A stretch of 64,000 nt of DNA from Lachnoclostridium sp. Marseille-P6806 (GCF_900625025.1 NZ_LR130576.1:186001-250000), one strand, 5' to 3'; numbered from the stretch's first letter, positions 34,234-43,773 are shown. Program-made: numbers and translations. Notes: a model not told the origin generated them from the letters alone.

Positions 34234-34274
34234 GCGGGGAGCGCCGGATTTTTCCGTCTGCGCTCCCCGCCTGA
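34233..34274 (-). terminator. Hairpin downstream of the GH27 gene
   Basis: Arms GCGGGGAGCGC / GCGCTCCCCGC with a loop of about 15 nt. No U-run follows, so termination efficiency is unclear; it separates the glycosidase gene from the import operon promoter. Confidence 0.5.
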
Positions 34275-34354
34275 GGTTTTATACCCGCTGTATTATGTCA
34301 GCTGTTTTATGCCTGCTGTTTTATGCCGCCCGCCGCGGCCCGTTGACCGGCGCC

Positions 34355-35668
34355 TTACACGCTCACAAGCCGGAACAGCTTTGCCGAGTGCGGCGCCATC
34401 CGGATCGGGATGCGGTCGTCCGTCTCGCCGAGTTCTGCCCCATCCCAGAGCTCCGTCACGGCATACCGGCCCTCGAGCTCGAGCTCCGCAAGGCTCAGAA
34501 CATAGCTCTCCTCCCAGCCCGCCGTGCTGAACAGCGCCGCATACGTGCACTCTCCGTCCGCGTCCTCCGCTTTCCATACGATATGACTGCGGTTTCTCAC
34601 CATCTGCCGCGCGTTCCGGCTCCGCCTCGTCAGCGCGAGCACCTCGTCGTTCGTGATAAGAGAGCGCGTCCACTCATCCATGTCATTCAGCTCGCAGCCA
34701 AGCATCAGCGGCGACCGGAAGATGCACCAGAGGGTCATCATCGTCCTCTGCTCCTCCCGCGTGAAGCGCGTCATCCGCCCGCCAAGGCCGTTCTCGCAGC
34801 CGATCAGGGACAGATGTCCCAGAGGCAGCATATCGCAGTCCGGAAAGCAGCCCGCCGAGACATGCGGCGCCCACTCGCGGCAGCGCTCGAACATGCCGCA
34901 GAGCGCGCCCCAGTCGTCCCAGAAATCATTGGTTATCCGCCACATATTCGCATTTTTCTTAAGATGCTCCGCCTCGGAGAGGAGCGCCGGTCCGGGCGAC
35001 AGCGACAGGACAATCGGTCTCCCGCAGCGGTCGACGGCACGCCGGATCAGCTCGATCTCATCCCCGCCGTAGCTGAGCGTACTCTCGTCGCCCGCCACGG
35101 CATACTTGACACAGATGTCGTCCACCTTGATGAAATCCACGCCCCACGACGCGTAAAGCTCAAGCAGAGAATTGTAATAATCCTGCGCTCCCGGTTTCGT
35201 CGCATCGACGCCGTACATATCCGTATTCCAGCTGCAGATTGACGCCGGATGCGCGACCTGACGCGCCGTATACTCCGTCCCCTTTACCGGACAGTTCTGA
35301 CTGACCGCCTGCCGCGGGATTCCTCTCATAATGTGAATGCCGAATTTCAAGCCTTTCGCATGGACGTACTCCGCGACCGGCGCGAAACCCTTTCCGTCCG
35401 CCGCGGACGGGAAGCGGTTCGGCGCGGGCACTGCCCGGCCGTACCCGTCGATACAGATATCGCAGAAATCCTGATAATGCGACGAATCCGCGCTCGGGCA
35501 GTACCACTGGATGTCGCAGACAATATATTCCCAGCCGTGCTGCGAAAGATGCTCCGCCATGTAATCAGCATTCTTCTTCAGAATTTCCTCCGTGACGGCC
35601 GCCCCGTAGCAGTCCCAGCTGTTCCACCCCATGGGCGGATTGACGGCAAATGAATTTTTGTCTCTCAT
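34355..35668 (-). CDS. Glycoside hydrolase family 27 enzyme (alpha-galactosidase-like)
   Basis: 437 residues, probably cytoplasmic (no signal peptide). MGWNSWDCYGAAVTE at the N-terminus is the family signature. The likely nucleophile is Asp183 in FIKVDD and the acid/base Asp248 in WRITNDFWDDW; a C-terminal beta-sandwich (ELWDGAELG...LFRLVSV) follows. The family splits alpha-galactosides or beta-L-arabinopyranosides. The active site differs from typical plant and fungal enzymes (VDD rather than YDN), so the exact substrate is open. Upstream lies a copy of the second repeat family, which supplies AGAGG. Confidence 0.85.
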   Translation of the reverse strand: MRDKNSFAVNPPMGWNSWDCYGAAVTEEILKKNADYMAEHLSQHGWEYIVCDIQWYCPSADSSHYQDFCDICIDGYGRAVPAPNRFPSAADGKGFAPVAEYVHAKGLKFGIHIMRGIPRQAVSQNCPVKGTEYTARQVAHPASICSWNTDMYGVDATKPGAQDYYNSLLELYASWGVDFIKVDDICVKYAVAGDESTLSYGGDEIELIRRAVDRCGRPIVLSLSPGPALLSEAEHLKKNANMWRITNDFWDDWGALCGMFERCREWAPHVSAGCFPDCDMLPLGHLSLIGCENGLGGRMTRFTREEQRTMMTLWCIFRSPLMLGCELNDMDEWTRSLITNDEVLALTRRSRNARQMVRNRSHIVWKAEDADGECTYAALFSTAGWEESYVLSLAELELEGRYAVTELWDGAELGETDDRIPIRMAPHSAKLFRLVSV

Positions 35669-35672
35669 GCTT

Positions 35673-35729
35673 CCCTCTTTTCCGCGAGGCGAATTTCAGC
35701 TTCGCCGATGCGATCTGCGGCTCGGTGCC
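35673..35729 (-). repeat. Second-family dispersed repeat upstream of the GH27 gene
   Basis: About 55 bp nearly identical to 40126-40181 (upstream of sbcD): minus strand GCAGATCGCATCGGCGAA, then CTGAAATTCGCCTCGCGG and AAGAGG. The GGCGAA/TTCGCC arms can form a hairpin. It ends at the Shine-Dalgarno sequence of the downstream gene. Confidence 0.75.
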
Positions 35730-35747
35730 GCGTTCTTTGCGGCGGCC

Positions 35748-38700
35748 TCAGCTGAGCTGCCACCGCGCGTGACTTCCTCTCTCGTCCTTTGTGATGATGA
35801 GCTGATCCTCGATCTGCTGCTTCAGCTCGCTGACATGTGAAATGATACCGATGAGCTTTGAGCCCTCCGCCATCTCCTGCAGAACCCGCACCGCCTGATT
35901 CCGCGCGTTATCGCTGAGCGAGCCGAAGCCCTCGTCGATGAACATGATCTCCAGATGGAGACCTGCGGCCCCGGTCTCGATCTGATCCGCCATGCCGAGC
36001 GCCAGAGACAGCGCCGCCATAAAGGATTCCCCTCCGGAGAGCGAGCGCACCTCATTGAGCCTGCCCGTCACCGTCGAATAGACCATGAGATCCAGCCCGC
36101 GGTTTTTCCCCTCTCCGGCCTTTTCGATATCATACAGGCGGAGCTCAAACTGTCCCGCGGACATCTCCCGGAAGCGCCGGTTCGCCGCATGCAGGATCTT
36201 CTCCAGCCGGCAGCGCTGGGCAAAGGTCTCGAGATCCATGCGGTTTCCGCTCTCCGTCCCGGAGATCAGCCGGTACAGCGTCCGGAGTCTCCTGTATTCG
36301 GAAAGCGCCGTGCTGTGCCGCGCGAGCTTCGGGGCAATTTCCTCCAGCACCTGCTCATTCCTGCGATATTCCCGATCCAGCAGACGGAAACGCTCCTCCG
36401 CCTCTCCCAGAGCGCGGTCGTTCTCCTCGCTCTGCCTCCGGAGCTCCTCCGTCACCGGACGCTCCCTGCCTCCGATGCGCTGCGCCGCCTCCTCTTTTGC
36501 CCGCTCCGCCACCGCTTTCCGGCTCAGATATTCCGTGAGCGTTTTTTGCAGGCGGTCGGCGTCCTCCGGCGCATGCGCCGCAAAAACAGACTGCCACTCC
36601 TCCTCGTCAAGGCGCTTCTCTCTCATTTTCTCTTCATAGCGCAGACGACAGGCCCCGCTTGTCCGCCGCTGCTCCGGAAGCTCCTCCAGAAGCCGGCTGA
36701 TCCGCGCGCCGCACTCGTTCTGCGCTTTCCGCGCCGCCGCAAGCTCCGCCTGCCGGGCCTCATATCCCGTCTTCGCCTCCACGAGACGGCGCGACGCCTC
36801 CTCAAAATACCTCCGCACCTCCTCAGCGGACGAAAATTCGAGCCCCTCTCTCAGCTGAACCGATCTCGCTCTTGCGGCCTGCAGGGCAAGAGCGGCCTCC
36901 TGCAGCGCCTCACGGAGCTTCTGCACGGTTCCGTCAAGCTCCTCCATCTCCCGTTCTCCGGCGGTCAGACGCTCCCGCGCCGCAAGCAGCGCTTCATTCT
37001 GCTCACGGAGCCGCTTCCCCTCCCGCATGAGCAGCTCCCGGTATCGCGCGGCGAGCCGCTGCGCCGCGCGGACATCCGGAACATCCGGGATATGTTCCGG
37101 CGCATCGTCCCCGAAGCCGCCGAGCGCTCTCTGAAACGCCTCCCGCAGGGCAAGAAGTCCGGAGGCAAGGCTTTTTTCTTTCTCACTCTTCACGCTCTGC
37201 GCCGCCCGGAGCTCCCCGGCGCGTTTCTCCTGCACGGCGCGCAGGCGCTCCGCCTCTTCCCGGGCCGCGTCGACAGTCTCTCTCCGGATCCCGGAAGACC
37301 CGCCTCTGTCCGGGCGGAACGGATGCGGATGCTCTGTCGATCCGCAGACCGGGCAGGGCTTTCCGGGGCGGAGCTGCTCCGCGAGAAAGCCCGCCTGCGC
37401 GTCGAGAAAGCTCTGGAGCATCGCTTCGTATTCCCGCGCTTTCCTCCCGCTCTCTTCCCGGATCTCCGCATAGGCCGCCGTCCCCGCACAGACAGCCTCC
37501 GCGGCCTCCCGGCACTCGCCCTCCCGCTTCGCAAGCGCCGTGATGTCTCGCTCCAGCGCCGCCTCCGTCCGGCATTTTTCCTCCCACTGTGAAAGAAGCA
37601 CGGGAACCTGCTCCCCCGCAGCGATCCCGTCCCGCAGGAGACGGGCTTCCTCCTCCAGCTCCGCCTGCCGCTTCCGCGCGCCCTCCTCCCGGAGCCGGAG
37701 TCCGTTCAGCGTTTTTTCTCTCTCCGCCTCTTCCGTTTCACAGCTCTGAATCGCCGCAAACTGCCTCTCGGCGCGCTCTACCCGCTCCCTGCGCCGGCTA
37801 TATTCCGCGAGCTCCCCGTCATAGCGCTCCTTGCTCCCTGCCGCCGCGCGCTCCGCGGTCTCTGCCGTGGCGCTTTTTTCCGGAAGAAGCGCCTGCTCCT
37901 TTGCGAGAGCCGTCTCCGTCGCGGCAAGCGCCGCCTCGGCCCCCGCGAGAACTCTTCTCTCCGCCGCAAGCTCCTGCGCCGCCCGTATGCGCGCAATCAG
38001 CGCCTCCGCGTTCTTCATTTCCTCTGCGGCTTCCCGGCACGCCGCAAGCTCCCGCTCCGACCGCTCGAGCTGCCCGTAAGCCTCCTCCGTCTGCTGCGCG
38101 CGGATCAGCGCCTCCCGCCCCGCATCGCGCTGTTCTCCCATCGTCCGGACCCGCTCCTGCGCCGCCCCGCACTGCGCGCGGAGCGCGCCGCAAAGTGCGC
38201 GCAGCTCCCGGACAAAATCCGGAAGAGCGGACAGCTCTCCCTCCTCCAAGCGCCGCTTCGCTTCCGAAAGCTCCGCTTTTTCTCCTCCCTCCTCCGGCAC
38301 CACGGCCGAGGCTGCAAGCTGCCGGCACTGCGTCTGCAGCTCCTCCGCCTCTTTTTCTTTCGCCGAAAGGCGCGCCCGCAGCTCCTCCGCCGCCGCCTGA
38401 TAGATTCCGGTGCCGAAGAGCCTGCGGAAAATCACCTTTTTTTCATCGGATTTTGCCCGCAGGAGCGCCATGAACTCGCCCTGCGCGATCATGGCGATCT
38501 GTGTGAACTGCTCCTTGGTGAGCCCGACGAGCTCCTCCAGCTTCCGGTCCGTCTCCCGCGACGGATAGACCGTTCCGTCCGGCATGGTCAGCTCTGCGGA
38601 GGAGGAAACGAGAATTTCCGACGCCCCGCTCTTTGTCCGGCGTCCCGCGGGGCGCAGATGTCTGGGAACCCGGCGGATCTCGTACACCGCGCCGTCCTCA

Positions 38701-38960
38701 CCGTCGGAAAAGCGAAGCGAGACAAAGGGCTCGATCGCCGTGCTGACAAACTGGCTCTGGAGAATCACGCCCGTCTTCGCATACGCCGTGGAGCTCGCCT
38801 CGCCGTACAGAGCAAAGCATATCGCGTCAAAGATCGTCGATTTTCCCGCGCCGGTATCTCCCGTAATGAGAAACAGCCTCTGCGACGGCTGTCTGAAATC
38901 AATCGTGGTCTTTTCTCCGTATGAGCCAAAGGCCTGCATGGTAAGCTGCAGTGGACGCAT
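35748..38960 (-). CDS. sbcC: Exonuclease SbcCD, subunit SbcC
   Basis: Rad50-like SMC ATPase that, with SbcD, cuts DNA hairpins and protein-blocked ends. 1,070 residues: N-terminal Walker A GDTGAGKST with Q-loop region, long coiled coils, a central zinc hook CPVCGSTEHPH near residue 545-555 for dimerisation, and C-terminal signature SLSGGESFMAALSLALG with Walker B IMFIDEGFGSL. The start at 38960 lies just after the sbcD stop (2-nt gap), with GGAGAGGAG upstream; in-frame extension to 39053 would overlap sbcD and is rejected. Confidence 0.95.
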   Translation of the reverse strand: MRPLQLTMQAFGSYGEKTTIDFRQPSQRLFLITGDTGAGKSTIFDAICFALYGEASSTAYAKTGVILQSQFVSTAIEPFVSLRFSDGEDGAVYEIRRVPRHLRPAGRRTKSGASEILVSSSAELTMPDGTVYPSRETDRKLEELVGLTKEQFTQIAMIAQGEFMALLRAKSDEKKVIFRRLFGTGIYQAAAEELRARLSAKEKEAEELQTQCRQLAASAVVPEEGGEKAELSEAKRRLEEGELSALPDFVRELRALCGALRAQCGAAQERVRTMGEQRDAGREALIRAQQTEEAYGQLERSERELAACREAAEEMKNAEALIARIRAAQELAAERRVLAGAEAALAATETALAKEQALLPEKSATAETAERAAAGSKERYDGELAEYSRRRERVERAERQFAAIQSCETEEAEREKTLNGLRLREEGARKRQAELEEEARLLRDGIAAGEQVPVLLSQWEEKCRTEAALERDITALAKREGECREAAEAVCAGTAAYAEIREESGRKAREYEAMLQSFLDAQAGFLAEQLRPGKPCPVCGSTEHPHPFRPDRGGSSGIRRETVDAAREEAERLRAVQEKRAGELRAAQSVKSEKEKSLASGLLALREAFQRALGGFGDDAPEHIPDVPDVRAAQRLAARYRELLMREGKRLREQNEALLAARERLTAGEREMEELDGTVQKLREALQEAALALQAARARSVQLREGLEFSSAEEVRRYFEEASRRLVEAKTGYEARQAELAAARKAQNECGARISRLLEELPEQRRTSGACRLRYEEKMREKRLDEEEWQSVFAAHAPEDADRLQKTLTEYLSRKAVAERAKEEAAQRIGGRERPVTEELRRQSEENDRALGEAEERFRLLDREYRRNEQVLEEIAPKLARHSTALSEYRRLRTLYRLISGTESGNRMDLETFAQRCRLEKILHAANRRFREMSAGQFELRLYDIEKAGEGKNRGLDLMVYSTVTGRLNEVRSLSGGESFMAALSLALGMADQIETGAAGLHLEIMFIDEGFGSLSDNARNQAVRVLQEMAEGSKLIGIISHVSELKQQIEDQLIITKDERGSHARWQLS

Positions 38961-38962
38961 CG

Positions 38963-40120
38963 TCAGCTCCTCTCCGCTTTCTCCGCCGAAGCAAACACCT
39001 CCCGCAGAAGCTCCCGTTCCTCCTCTGAAGTCTCTCCCAGAAACGCAAGGCACAGCGCATAGGGGTCCGTCTCCTGCTCCTCCGACAGCTCCGCCGTATA
39101 CTCCGCCGAGCGCAGATTCTCCCTCCGGATCTCCAAGAGATACGGAAACGCAAGGCGAAGCCGCTCTTTCATATCAAAGATATCGTGATCCACCCGGTCT
39201 GTCAGGCGAACCGAAACGTAATCGTCACAGGACTGTCTCAGAACCTCCTCCAGCCCTCCGCGGAGCACCCGGACGGCGCGGAGCGGCGTAAGAGGAATGA
39301 AAGAGATCCGGGGGACAGCGCCTTTCTCTCCAAGCTCCACCGCGACGATCGCCTTGCTCTGCCCCGCCTCATCCACCGAGCAGGCCAGCGGCGTCCCGCA
39401 GTAGCGGAAGCGTTCGTCCCCCACGGTCATCGGCTTATGGATATGTCCCAGCGCCGCGTAGTCAAACGGGGACAGCACGTCCGCACCGATCTGGTCGATA
39501 TTTCCAATCGTCCGGATCTCGGAGCTCATCCTCTCGACCTGTCCCGCATCCGTTCCGGCGGGCAGATAGAACTGATGGCTCACCAGAACATTGCGCTCGC
39601 CCACGTCCACCCGCTCCCGGCCAAGCAGCCTGCGGACAGACCTGTCATAGGAGAGATTGTTCCCGTTCTCATCGGTCCCCGTGATCGCCTTTACCATCGA
39701 GGGCTTCACAAAGGGCAGCAGATAAAAATGAACCGGGCCCCAGTCGTCCCGCAGCGTCACCCTCTCAATATACTCATCCTCCCGCTGCGGCGGCCTGCCG
39801 ATCATATAGAGATGCTGGCGCGCAAGGATCCCGCGGTAGCAGTCGAGGCGGGGCGCGCTGTCATGGTTGCCGGAGATCGCCATAATGGCCGTCTCCGGAG
39901 ACGCCTCCGCGAGCTCGCCGATAAAGCGGTCAAACAGCTCCACGGCCTCGGCGGAGGGAACCGCTTTATCATAGATATCCCCCGCGATCACCACCGCATC
40001 CGGTCTCTCCTCCCGCACCCGCTGAACAATCTGCCGCAGAATATACGCCTGATCCTCATACAGATCCCGGTTCAGGAGTTTTAAGCCAATATGCAGATCC
40101 GACAAATGGAAAAAACGCAT
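38963..40120 (-). CDS. sbcD: Exonuclease SbcCD, subunit SbcD
   Basis: Mre11-like metallo-phosphoesterase nuclease. 385 residues. Metal-binding motifs are in order: FFHLSDLHIG, IAGDIYDKAVPSAEAV, SGNHDSAPRL, VSHQF and ALGHIHKP. Works with SbcC, whose gene follows at 2 nt. Its start follows a copy of the second-family repeat. Confidence 0.96.
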   Translation of the reverse strand: MRFFHLSDLHIGLKLLNRDLYEDQAYILRQIVQRVREERPDAVVIAGDIYDKAVPSAEAVELFDRFIGELAEASPETAIMAISGNHDSAPRLDCYRGILARQHLYMIGRPPQREDEYIERVTLRDDWGPVHFYLLPFVKPSMVKAITGTDENGNNLSYDRSVRRLLGRERVDVGERNVLVSHQFYLPAGTDAGQVERMSSEIRTIGNIDQIGADVLSPFDYAALGHIHKPMTVGDERFRYCGTPLACSVDEAGQSKAIVAVELGEKGAVPRISFIPLTPLRAVRVLRGGLEEVLRQSCDDYVSVRLTDRVDHDIFDMKERLRLAFPYLLEIRRENLRSAEYTAELSEEQETDPYALCLAFLGETSEEERELLREVFASAEKAERS

Positions 40121-40125
40121 ACTTT

Positions 40126-40181
40126 CCTCTTTCCCGCGAGGCGAATTTCAGATTCGCCGATGCGATCTGCGACTCGGCGCC
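40126..40181 (-). repeat. Second-family dispersed repeat upstream of sbcD
   Basis: Counterpart of 35673-35729, same orientation relative to the downstream gene. GGCGAAT-TTCAG-ATTCGCC forms a perfect 7-bp hairpin on the plus strand. Ends in AGAGG ahead of the sbcD start. Confidence 0.75.
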
Positions 40182-40241
40182 CCGCACCGATGTCGGGGTT
40201 TGAAAGGACTGCATCGGCAGGGAAGAGCAGACGCGGCATGC

Positions 40242-40850
40242 TCAGACGCCCGAGAGCGCGCCGCGGATGGCCGCCAGAAGCTCCTCATAGGTTTCAAAGG
40301 CCGGCAGCTCGGGATGCTCTTTCCGTATCTGCTCCGTGCTGCGGAAGAGGAAGCCCGCCCGGCTCGCCCGGATCATCGCCAGATCGTTGTAGCTGTCGCC
40401 GCTCGCAATCGTATCGTAGCCTATGGACTGCAAAGCCCGCACCGTGGCGAGCTTGGAGTCCGCGATCCGCATGCGGAAGCCCGTAATTTCGCCGTCCTCC
40501 GCCACTTCCAGCGAGTTGCAGAAGATCGTCGGCCAGCCCAGCTTTTCCATCAGAGGACCCGCAAACTGCGTGAACGTATCGCTGATGATGATAAGCTGCG
40601 TCATGCGCCGCAGCTCGTCCAGAAATTCCCGTGCGCCGGGCAGCGGATCGATCCCTGCGATGGTCTGCTGAATCTCTTTCAGCCCCAGACCATGCTCCCG
40701 CAGTATCGCAAGCCGCCAGCGCATCAGCCTGTCGTAATCGGGCTCATCCCGCGTGGTGCGGCGAAGCTCCGGGATCCCGCTTGCCTCCGCAAAGGCGATC
40801 CATATCTCCGGAACCAGCACTCCCTCCAGATCAAGACAGACAATATCCAT
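40242..40850 (-). CDS. thrH: ThrH-like phosphoserine phosphatase / homoserine phosphotransferase
   Basis: 202-residue HAD-superfamily enzyme. The HAD motif I is DLEGVLVPEIW (DxEGV instead of the SerB DxDGT, a ThrH trait), motif II IISDTF, motif III Lys in SKLATVRAL, and motif IV SGDSYNDLAM. ThrH removes phosphate from phosphoserine and can pass it to homoserine. The start at 40850 fits the family N-terminus MDIVCLDLEGV; longer starts are rejected. Confidence 0.88.
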   Translation of the reverse strand: MDIVCLDLEGVLVPEIWIAFAEASGIPELRRTTRDEPDYDRLMRWRLAILREHGLGLKEIQQTIAGIDPLPGAREFLDELRRMTQLIIISDTFTQFAGPLMEKLGWPTIFCNSLEVAEDGEITGFRMRIADSKLATVRALQSIGYDTIASGDSYNDLAMIRASRAGFLFRSTEQIRKEHPELPAFETYEELLAAIRGALSGV

Positions 40851-40938
40851 TTTCTTCCTTTTCCTTTCCGCCTGCCGCTCTGCCGCAGCGCTCCTCATTG
40901 TGCGCTTGACTTCGCGCCTTATTTCGTTATTTCACTGC

Positions 40939-42306
40939 TCATTCCGCTTCCGGGCTGCGCTTTTCCTGCGGTTTCTCCAAAACATAGGCGGTGCAGCGCC
41001 GGTACAGCTCTCTGCTGCAGCGCACATGCACAAGCATCCCGTCCTCGCCGTAATCCAGCACCGTGAAGAGACCGCCGCTTTGAAGCTCCGCCAGAATGCA
41101 CCCCTCCGAATAGGGGATCCGCATATCGCATTCGATGCTTCCCTCGTCCAGCTTCTGCTCCGTGAGGGCAACCAGACGCCGGATGTCCTCCGGCTTTTTC
41201 GCGCAGATCGTGATGCGCCCGTCCTCCGGTCCGATGCCGTCAAAACGCGGAGGAACCTCCCGCTTTGCGGCGTCCGCCGCATCCGCCTTGTTGAAAACAA
41301 AAATACGGGGAACCTCCCCGGCCCCGATATCCCGCAGCGTCTCGAGCGTCGTCCTGAGCTGCGCGGCGCAGTCCGGGGCCGAGAGATCCGTAACGATCAG
41401 GAGAAGACCGGCAAGCGCGGCGTCCTCCAGCGTCGAGCGGAACGCCCGGACCAGCGCCGTCGGGAGCTTCCTGACAAAGCCCACGGTGTCGGTAAGGAGA
41501 AAGGGCCTGCCCTCCTCCCCGGGTTCAATGCGCCGCACCGCCGTATCCAGCGTCGCGAACAGCATGTTCTTTTCCAGAACCTTTTTGTCCTCCGCGCCGC
41601 CGTACAGATCGAGCATGGCGTTCATGATGGAGGACTTGCCCGCATTGGTATAGCCCACCAGCGAAACCCGCGGGATCCCCGCGGAGAGACGGCGGCTTCG
41701 CTGTGTCGTCCGCTCCCTCTCCACCACGGCAAGCTCCCGGCGAAGCTCCGCCAGCCGGTGCTCGATGCGCCGCCGGTCCAGCTCGATCTTCGTCTCGCCG
41801 GCTCCCCGGTTGCTGAGCGCACCGCTCCCGCCGCCCTGCCGTCCCAGCTCCCGGTGCATTCCCTGCAGCCGGGGGAGCATGTACTGGAGCCGCGCGGATT
41901 CCACCTGCAGCTTTGCCTCCCTTGTGCGGGCGCGATCTGCAAAAATGCGCAGGATCAATCCCGTGCGATCGATCACCGGCCGGTCGAAAATGTCCGACAG
42001 ATTCGCAAGCTGCACCGGCGAAATGGCGTCGTTCACGATCACGGCGTCGATCGGCTCCTCCGTGTCCGCCAGCTCCAGATACGCCTTGATCTCCTGCGCC
42101 TTGCCCGTGCCGATGTACGTTCCCGCACTGATTTTCGGCACATTCTGCCGGAACAGCTCCCGCACCCGGAACGACGCGGCCTCCGCAAGGCCCTCGAGCT
42201 CTCTGAGCGAGCGCTCCTCTTCCTCTGCGGCACCCGGCGCCGCATCCGCCTGCAAATCGTTCCGATGGAGAGAAATCAGAATACAGGAGGCCGACATTTC
42301 CGTCAT
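40939..42306 (-). CDS. hflX: GTPase HflX
   Basis: Ribosome-binding GTPase that splits stalled 70S ribosomes. 455 residues: N-terminal nucleotide-binding HflX domain (ISAGTYIGTGKAQEIKAYLE), the coiled helices with GGGSGALSNRGAGETKIELDRR, then the G domain with G1 GYTNAGKSS, G3 DTVGF and G4 NKAD. C-terminal extension to residue 455. It overlaps the upstream small gene by 4 nt (ATGA). Confidence 0.95.
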   Translation of the reverse strand: MTEMSASCILISLHRNDLQADAAPGAAEEEERSLRELEGLAEAASFRVRELFRQNVPKISAGTYIGTGKAQEIKAYLELADTEEPIDAVIVNDAISPVQLANLSDIFDRPVIDRTGLILRIFADRARTREAKLQVESARLQYMLPRLQGMHRELGRQGGGSGALSNRGAGETKIELDRRRIEHRLAELRRELAVVERERTTQRSRRLSAGIPRVSLVGYTNAGKSSIMNAMLDLYGGAEDKKVLEKNMLFATLDTAVRRIEPGEEGRPFLLTDTVGFVRKLPTALVRAFRSTLEDAALAGLLLIVTDLSAPDCAAQLRTTLETLRDIGAGEVPRIFVFNKADAADAAKREVPPRFDGIGPEDGRITICAKKPEDIRRLVALTEQKLDEGSIECDMRIPYSEGCILAELQSGGLFTVLDYGEDGMLVHVRCSRELYRRCTAYVLEKPQEKRSPEAE

Positions 42307-42563
42307 CCCTTAAGTCCTCTCGTCTGGCGGTCCATATCCTCTACGACAATGTCGTAGATCTCGCCCTGCGTGCGGCAGTATTCAAGAACCTGCCACGGCT
42401 CGTTGGTGTGAAAGTGAATCTTGATCAGCTCCTCATCCCCCGCAACCAACAGGCAGTCCCCTTTCAGATGCTCCGAGATATAATCGCGGATCACATCCTC
42501 GTCGAGCTCTCCGCCCTCCGCCGCATCGATCAGAAGCTGCGTATCATAACGAAATTCCAGCAT
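42303..42563 (-). CDS. Small protein resembling the C-terminal part of FakA/YloV (DAK2-type)
   Basis: 86 residues. YDTQLLIDAAEGGELDEDVIRDYI followed by GDCLLVAGDEELIKIHFHTNEPWQVLEY resembles the end of the fatty-acid-kinase subunit FakA, where GDSLVVVGDD-type and HVHT-type segments occur. Here that region stands alone, without the kinase domain. The sequence is intact and translationally coupled to hflX (ATGA overlap), so it is probably a working small protein rather than a remnant. Function unknown. Start 42563 fits AAAGGA upstream. Confidence 0.65.
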   Translation of the reverse strand: MLEFRYDTQLLIDAAEGGELDEDVIRDYISEHLKGDCLLVAGDEELIKIHFHTNEPWQVLEYCRTQGEIYDIVVEDMDRQTRGLKG

Positions 42564-42643
42564 GTCCGTTTTTTCCTTTCTTCCGCATAAAAGCTTTCGT
42601 GTAAAAGTCACGCCGCGATGCACTTAACCGCAGAGAGCCTGCG

Positions 42644-42952
42644 CTAAAGAAGCACCAGCTCCGTCAGAAAAACCGCTGCGCAGGCGCTGACGGCTACCGT
42701 AAAGAGATCGCCGCTGATCAGCGCTGCCGCCGCCGCGGCCCCGAGCGCCGCCGCTCCCGACCACACGCTTCCGGTCGCGGAAAGGATCGCGGGGAAAGTC
42801 ATCACCGCCAGCGTAACATAAGGAACATAATAAAGAAACGACCGGATCCTGATATCTGTGATCTCTTTTCGCAGAAAGAGAAAGGGAAGCACCCGGATCA
42901 GATAGATCGTCACGGCCATGACGAGAAGAGATAAACTGACGCTGCGGCTCAT
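42644..42952 (-). CDS. azlD: AzlD-family branched-chain amino acid exporter subunit
   Basis: 102-residue membrane protein with three to four hydrophobic segments (VMAVTIYLIRVLPFLFL first). Small partner of AzlC; the pair exports branched-chain amino acids such as valine and isoleucine in Bacillus and Corynebacterium (BrnFE). The ATG at 42952 overlaps the azlC stop (ATGA). Confidence 0.9.
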   Translation of the reverse strand: MSRSVSLSLLVMAVTIYLIRVLPFLFLRKEITDIRIRSFLYYVPYVTLAVMTFPAILSATGSVWSGAAALGAAAAAALISGDLFTVAVSACAAVFLTELVLL

Positions 42953-43773
42953 ACGCGTTCCTCCTGACTGTCTGTTCTCTCTCCGCGCACCGGCCTGCCC
43001 TGTCCGTCGACCGGCCGGAGCCACGCCGCGGCGGACGAGAGCGCCACCGTAAGCAGAATCACACGGAAGCCCGCGGAAATCTGCCTCAAGCCCGGCAGCG
43101 CCGAAAAGAGCCAGCTCGACAGCATGGCCGCGGCGATCAGACCGCCCATGAAGCGGCTCCTCTTCGCCGGCGGCAGAATGATGGCGAGAAACATGCCGTA
43201 GAGCGCAACATTCATCGCGCTGGCGGCTCTCGCCGGCAGAATATTGCCCGCCTCGACGCCGAGAACGGTTCCAAGGCACCACCCCGTGACAGAAACAAGC
43301 ATCGCACCCCATGTATAGACCGGATTGAGAGCTCCCGGCACCGCGGAGGAGATGCCGAACAGCTCGTCCGTCACACAAAGGGCCAGCAGAAAGCGCTTCC
43401 AGAAAGGCTCCTCCGGGCGGAGCTTCTGCGTGAGCGAGCAGCTCATCAGGAGATAGCGCAGATTGATCACCAGCGTCGTCGCGACCATTTCGATCAGCCC
43501 CGCTCCCGCTCCGATCAGCATCAGCGCGGCATACTCTCCCGCCGAGGCCACCATGCCGAGCGACATGAAGAAGCTCTGTACCGCATCAAGCCCCGTATTC
43601 TTCGCCGCGATTCCGATAGTGAAGCCGACCGCAAGATAACCCATGCCGATCGGTATGCCGTCCCGCAGCCCCCGGAGCGTCCACGCACCGGCATCGCCGT
43701 ATTCCGGCCAGCGGCAGCCGGCCGCCGGTGTACCTGCGGTCCTTTTTTCATTGTCATTCATATTTTTATACAT
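42949..43773 (-). CDS. azlC: AzlC-family branched-chain amino acid exporter
   Basis: 274 residues, about seven membrane segments; GLRDGIPIGMGYLAVGFTIGI and INLRYLLMSCSL are family signatures. Forms the transporter with AzlD. The N-terminal 25 residues and last 20 are hydrophilic. Start 43773 overlaps the ylmH stop by 8 nt; ATG 43761 is the alternative. Confidence 0.92.
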   Translation of the reverse strand: MYKNMNDNEKRTAGTPAAGCRWPEYGDAGAWTLRGLRDGIPIGMGYLAVGFTIGIAAKNTGLDAVQSFFMSLGMVASAGEYAALMLIGAGAGLIEMVATTLVINLRYLLMSCSLTQKLRPEEPFWKRFLLALCVTDELFGISSAVPGALNPVYTWGAMLVSVTGWCLGTVLGVEAGNILPARAASAMNVALYGMFLAIILPPAKRSRFMGGLIAAAMLSSWLFSALPGLRQISAGFRVILLTVALSSAAAWLRPVDGQGRPVRGERTDSQEERV

